The position numbers were made by a program, and so were the translations under genes. DNA of 7,183 nucleotides from Minisyncoccota bacterium. Lineage in GTDB: Bacteria; Patescibacteriota; Minisyncoccia; Phycocordibacterales; UBA2100. Location: NCBI GenBank assembly GCA_020058565.1, contig JAGVDT010000016.1:1-7183 (forward strand), in the 5' to 3' direction. The notes below the pieces were generated by a model. The model did no database searches. It saw nothing but the letters and a program-made list of their open reading frames with translations, and had not been told where the DNA came from. Below, piece by piece: positions 4,577 to 7,183 of the stretch. Position 1 is the stretch's first letter. The number at the start of each line of letters is the position of its first letter.

Positions 4577-7183
4577 TTATTTCGGTACATAGGCTCGTTC
4601 AAACTTGTTGATCAGACCTCTTGATTCCAATGCTTGTTCAAGCCGGTCTTGCAGTTCCTGATCTCGCCAGAATTTCTCTTTCTCTATGTCCACCGGCTTT
4701 GCTTTTGCGCCTACGAGGCCATAGAGGAATTTCACTGCACCCGATGATTTGTCATCGGTGAGTTTGCCGGCGGTGTTGTAGAACCTCCCCAATGCAGTGT
4801 TGAGGAAATGGAGTTTATAGGCATTACCTCGATAGCTCACTGACCCGTCTTTGTTTTTGTGTTCGCTCACCTCAAGCCATTCACGCAGTCCGGGTATGGC
4901 GTTCATAAACGGAAAGACCCGACTGTTTTCCTCAATCGGTTCACCAGTGAAGAGATTTTGTCCAGTACCGACCTCGATTGGATACTTCAAAATTGGAGAC
5001 AGTTCACCGACCATGCTTTGCACGGTTCGTTTAGCATCTCCTTTCCAGATCCTGTTGATGTCCTCAACGGGCAGACCCAATCCATACAGGTACTGTGAGA
5101 ATCCATCTTTCTCTCCAAGTCGGACCGGCAGACCCTCTCGCATATACGGAGGCAGGTACTGGAATTCCTCTTTGGCTTTTTCTTTGTCTGTCTGAAGGTT
5201 CTCGGTCAGCTTTCCGATGGCCGCATATTTACCCGGTTGTTTGATCATCTGTTCAAACTGAAGCGGAATGTTGCCGCGCGTCCATCGGTAGAACGGCATG
5301 AGTCGCTTCATTATGTTTTTCTCAAACGATGTCAGTGCTTCCGGTGCATAGTCGAAGTGGAATTGGAATACCGATTTGGCGGCTTGCTCGGGTGCGTCAC
5401 CTTTGATTATGCGATCAACAAAGAGTGGCAATCTCAGTCTGTTCTCGACTGTTTCCATTGCATACTTCGGGGCATCCATAAGCTTGGCCACCGGCCCTTT
5501 GCCTATGTCTTTTTCGACCTCACGCATCACATCCAAATACCCAGGTTGTCCTACGACTCCCAGTTTGTTGGCCAATTCAAGGATTTGGTCATACGAGTAT
5601 TTGGTGCCTAGTTTGGTAGTGATTGTTCCTTTGACGCCTCTTGCGATTTGATCACCCTGCAAGTAACGAGCAGGGCTCTTTACGCCAGCGATCCAGTTAT
5701 TGAAAATTCCACCGATTGAGTTTCGAACGTGGAATGCCGGAAACCATCCGGTAACTGATCCTTTCCAGAATCCGAGCACTTTGTCGTAGAGTCCAAGAAA
5801 CTTTTTCGTTGCATCCTCGTCGGTCAAGACTCTGTAGGTATCGTCTACATGCTTCACAATTGGTTCTGGTAGCAGTACGCCCTTTAATTGCGGTACAGAG
5901 CTTTCAACGTATTTGATGCCGTTCTCAAAAATCGGTTTGACGACCTCTTTGGTGCTGATCTTTCCGGTGATCGGACTCTTTACCTCTTTAGTGACTATGT
6001 TGGCGGCACGGCCGAATTCCTTTCCAATGTCGGTTAGGAAGTCGTAGGTCTTGGTTGCCTTGATGTGTTCGGCTTTACGGGCGGCAAACGCTTTGAACGC
6101 ATCCTCCTCAAAGAGTTGGACTCCGTATCGGCTCTGGAAGTATTTGTTTATTCCCTCGATAGTGTCGTCGATGGTTCTTGATTTGGCGAACGGAGTCTTT
6201 GGTCGCAGTGGTCTGCTTATTTCCGAAGTGATGTTTGCACCAGTCTTTTGCAAAAAGTCGCGTCCCTCTGGTGTCAGGTAGTGACGCAGGTAATCTGGCA
6301 ATTCGTAGTCGAGGAGTCCTCGGGCTTTTTCTGCAGTGGCAAATTCTTTGTGCTGTCCACGGATGTTGTTTATAAGATCGTCCACGATCTTGTTTCCGGT
6401 CTCTGCTTTTCGCATTGCTCTCTCGGTCACCACAAAATACTGGACCGGCTCATCAGCTTTTTTGCCGACCAATCCAGCTAGTTTGTGACTACCATCGAGA
6501 ACCTTGAGACCCTCATCGGTCTGTAAGAGCACGATTCTTGATGTACTTCTCTTGGCCGTCTCTCTTTCGGTTTTTTCCAATACTTCTTTTTGAACATCTT
6601 GAGACAGACTTGAGAAAATATCGGCCGGCTTCTTTGTTGCCGTCTCGGTGATTACGAGGTTGTCGAGGTTTACTCCCTTGGATTTTATAAATTCACGCTC
6701 TGAAGCTTTCAGTCCGGAAAGGATTGCATCAGCTGGTTTTGCGCTCGCCATTCCCTCAATGGTTCGACCGATTGTGACACCGGCATTTTTCCCAAGAGTT
6801 TCTCTCGCAGTCTTTCCCAGTGCGGCCGCTTCCTCTACGGCTTTGCTTACTTCGTCACGAGTCGCTTTGCTGAAGCTGGAGAATTTGTCGACATACTCCT
6901 CTCCAATACCACCGGGCAGATCCTTTATCGATTTGAACGGCACAAACGCTTTGCCGGCCAAGTCTTTTGCGCCTTGGTAGACTTTGCCAAGCACCGGAGT
7001 CTTTTCGGCGATCCAGTCTGCGGCCTTGAATGGTGCGGTCACCACATTTCTCGGCAATACTTGCGTTCCAGCAAATTTAAGACCGCCTTTTGCCAGTAAC
7101 TTTTCGCCACCCTCCTCGAGCACTTTTTTGGCAAGTAGTTTTCTTGCACCCTCCTCGCCAAGTTCGACAATGGATTTCTTGAG
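4577..7183 (-). CDS. Large phage protein, N-terminus outside the window; polyvalent / virion-associated type
   Basis: The frame is open to the right edge, giving 868 visible residues; the apparent GTG at 7123 is internal. Visible residues 10-33 hold two copies of an 11-residue repeat (EEGARKLLAKK, EEGGEKLLAKG). A stretch at about 218-252, centred on KVLDGSHKLAGLVGKK, resembles the D-G-x-H-R/K-x-x-A motif of ParB/sulfiredoxin-like domains, which occur inside phage polyvalent proteins. Residues about 465-500 contain GWFPAFHVRNSIGGIFNNWI. Residues about 610-642 contain FDYAPEALTSFEKNIMKR and then MPFYRWTRGNIPLQFEQ. I recall these as recurring in very long phage structural or polyvalent proteins, possibly injected with DNA. 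There is no signal peptide in the visible part. It ends YVPK-TAA, 4 bases before the XhlA-like gene, so lysis genes are probably read from the same late transcript. Exact role is unknown. Confidence 0.7.
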   Translation of the reverse strand, partial: LKKSIVELGEEGARKLLAKKVLEEGGEKLLAKGGLKFAGTQVLPRNVVTAPFKAADWIAEKTPVLGKVYQGAKDLAGKAFVPFKSIKDLPGGIGEEYVDKFSSFSKATRDEVSKAVEEAAALGKTARETLGKNAGVTIGRTIEGMASAKPADAILSGLKASEREFIKSKGVNLDNLVITETATKKPADIFSSLSQDVQKEVLEKTERETAKRSTSRIVLLQTDEGLKVLDGSHKLAGLVGKKADEPVQYFVVTERAMRKAETGNKIVDDLINNIRGQHKEFATAEKARGLLDYELPDYLRHYLTPEGRDFLQKTGANITSEISRPLRPKTPFAKSRTIDDTIEGINKYFQSRYGVQLFEEDAFKAFAARKAEHIKATKTYDFLTDIGKEFGRAANIVTKEVKSPITGKISTKEVVKPIFENGIKYVESSVPQLKGVLLPEPIVKHVDDTYRVLTDEDATKKFLGLYDKVLGFWKGSVTGWFPAFHVRNSIGGIFNNWIAGVKSPARYLQGDQIARGVKGTITTKLGTKYSYDQILELANKLGVVGQPGYLDVMREVEKDIGKGPVAKLMDAPKYAMETVENRLRLPLFVDRIIKGDAPEQAAKSVFQFHFDYAPEALTSFEKNIMKRLMPFYRWTRGNIPLQFEQMIKQPGKYAAIGKLTENLQTDKEKAKEEFQYLPPYMREGLPVRLGEKDGFSQYLYGLGLPVEDINRIWKGDAKRTVQSMVGELSPILKYPIEVGTGQNLFTGEPIEENSRVFPFMNAIPGLREWLEVSEHKNKDGSVSYRGNAYKLHFLNTALGRFYNTAGKLTDDKSSGAVKFLYGLVGAKAKPVDIEKEKFWRDQELQDRLEQALESRGLINKFERAYVPK

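Noticed and set aside
4851..6980. Several plus-strand frames of 76-124 codons
   Set aside because: All are antisense to the long phage gene and show no coherent protein features.
1..7183. CRISPR array or other regularly spaced repeats
   Set aside because: No set of short direct repeats with even spacing is visible; the only long similarities are the paired small genes and the 11-residue repeat at the start of the large phage protein.

Overview
The window looks like the right-hand part of a bacterial genome segment in which host genes (about 1-2230) give way to a prophage or prophage-derived island (about 2230-7183, running off the right edge). Nearly all genes lie on the minus strand. Coding style, short intergenic gaps, scarce Shine-Dalgarno sites in the right half and the protein types (SH3b-YkuD transpeptidase, compact HIT protein, small phage genes) suggest a Candidate Phyla Radiation/Patescibacteria-like bacterium. 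That placement is inference only. The transpeptidase gene ends in TGA, so TGA serves as a stop here.

Region 1-2230 (host-like, visibly GC-richer) holds a formyltransferase-fold enzyme with its own promoter and ribosome binding site, a ~380-base gap without a convincing gene, and a membrane-anchored SH3b + YkuD L,D-transpeptidase. Both enzymes fit cell-envelope or surface-sugar work.

At 2228-2272 lies what reads as the 3' half of a tRNA-Ser(GCU) on the minus strand, from anticodon loop to discriminator base, with no 5' half. A lone tRNA 3' fragment is the usual scar at the far end of an element integrated in a tRNA gene. Its orientation predicts the element on the high-coordinate side, which is where the phage genes are.

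Region 2264-3555 is an AT-richer accessory stretch. It contains a decayed REP-associated (Y1/RAYT-type) transposase C-terminus and a two-gene unit: a HIT-family nucleotide hydrolase followed 4 bases later by a 63-residue protein carrying the Fic-inhibitory motif (S-x3-E-G), resembling the VbhA antitoxin. Flanking this unit are two diverged plus-strand copies of a small, basic, unrecognised protein: one intact 54-residue ORF and one copy without a start codon. No Fic toxin is visible.

Region 3556-7183 is phage. A very large protein, open at the right edge, resembles phage polyvalent/virion-associated proteins. It is followed by a compact lysis cassette: an XhlA-like coiled-coil/one-TM protein, an N-acetylmuramoyl-L-alanine amidase endolysin and a two-TM holin-like protein, joined by 4-5 base gaps. 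The most notable candidate for an undescribed system is the HIT + VbhA-like pair between the paired small genes at the end of the prophage.
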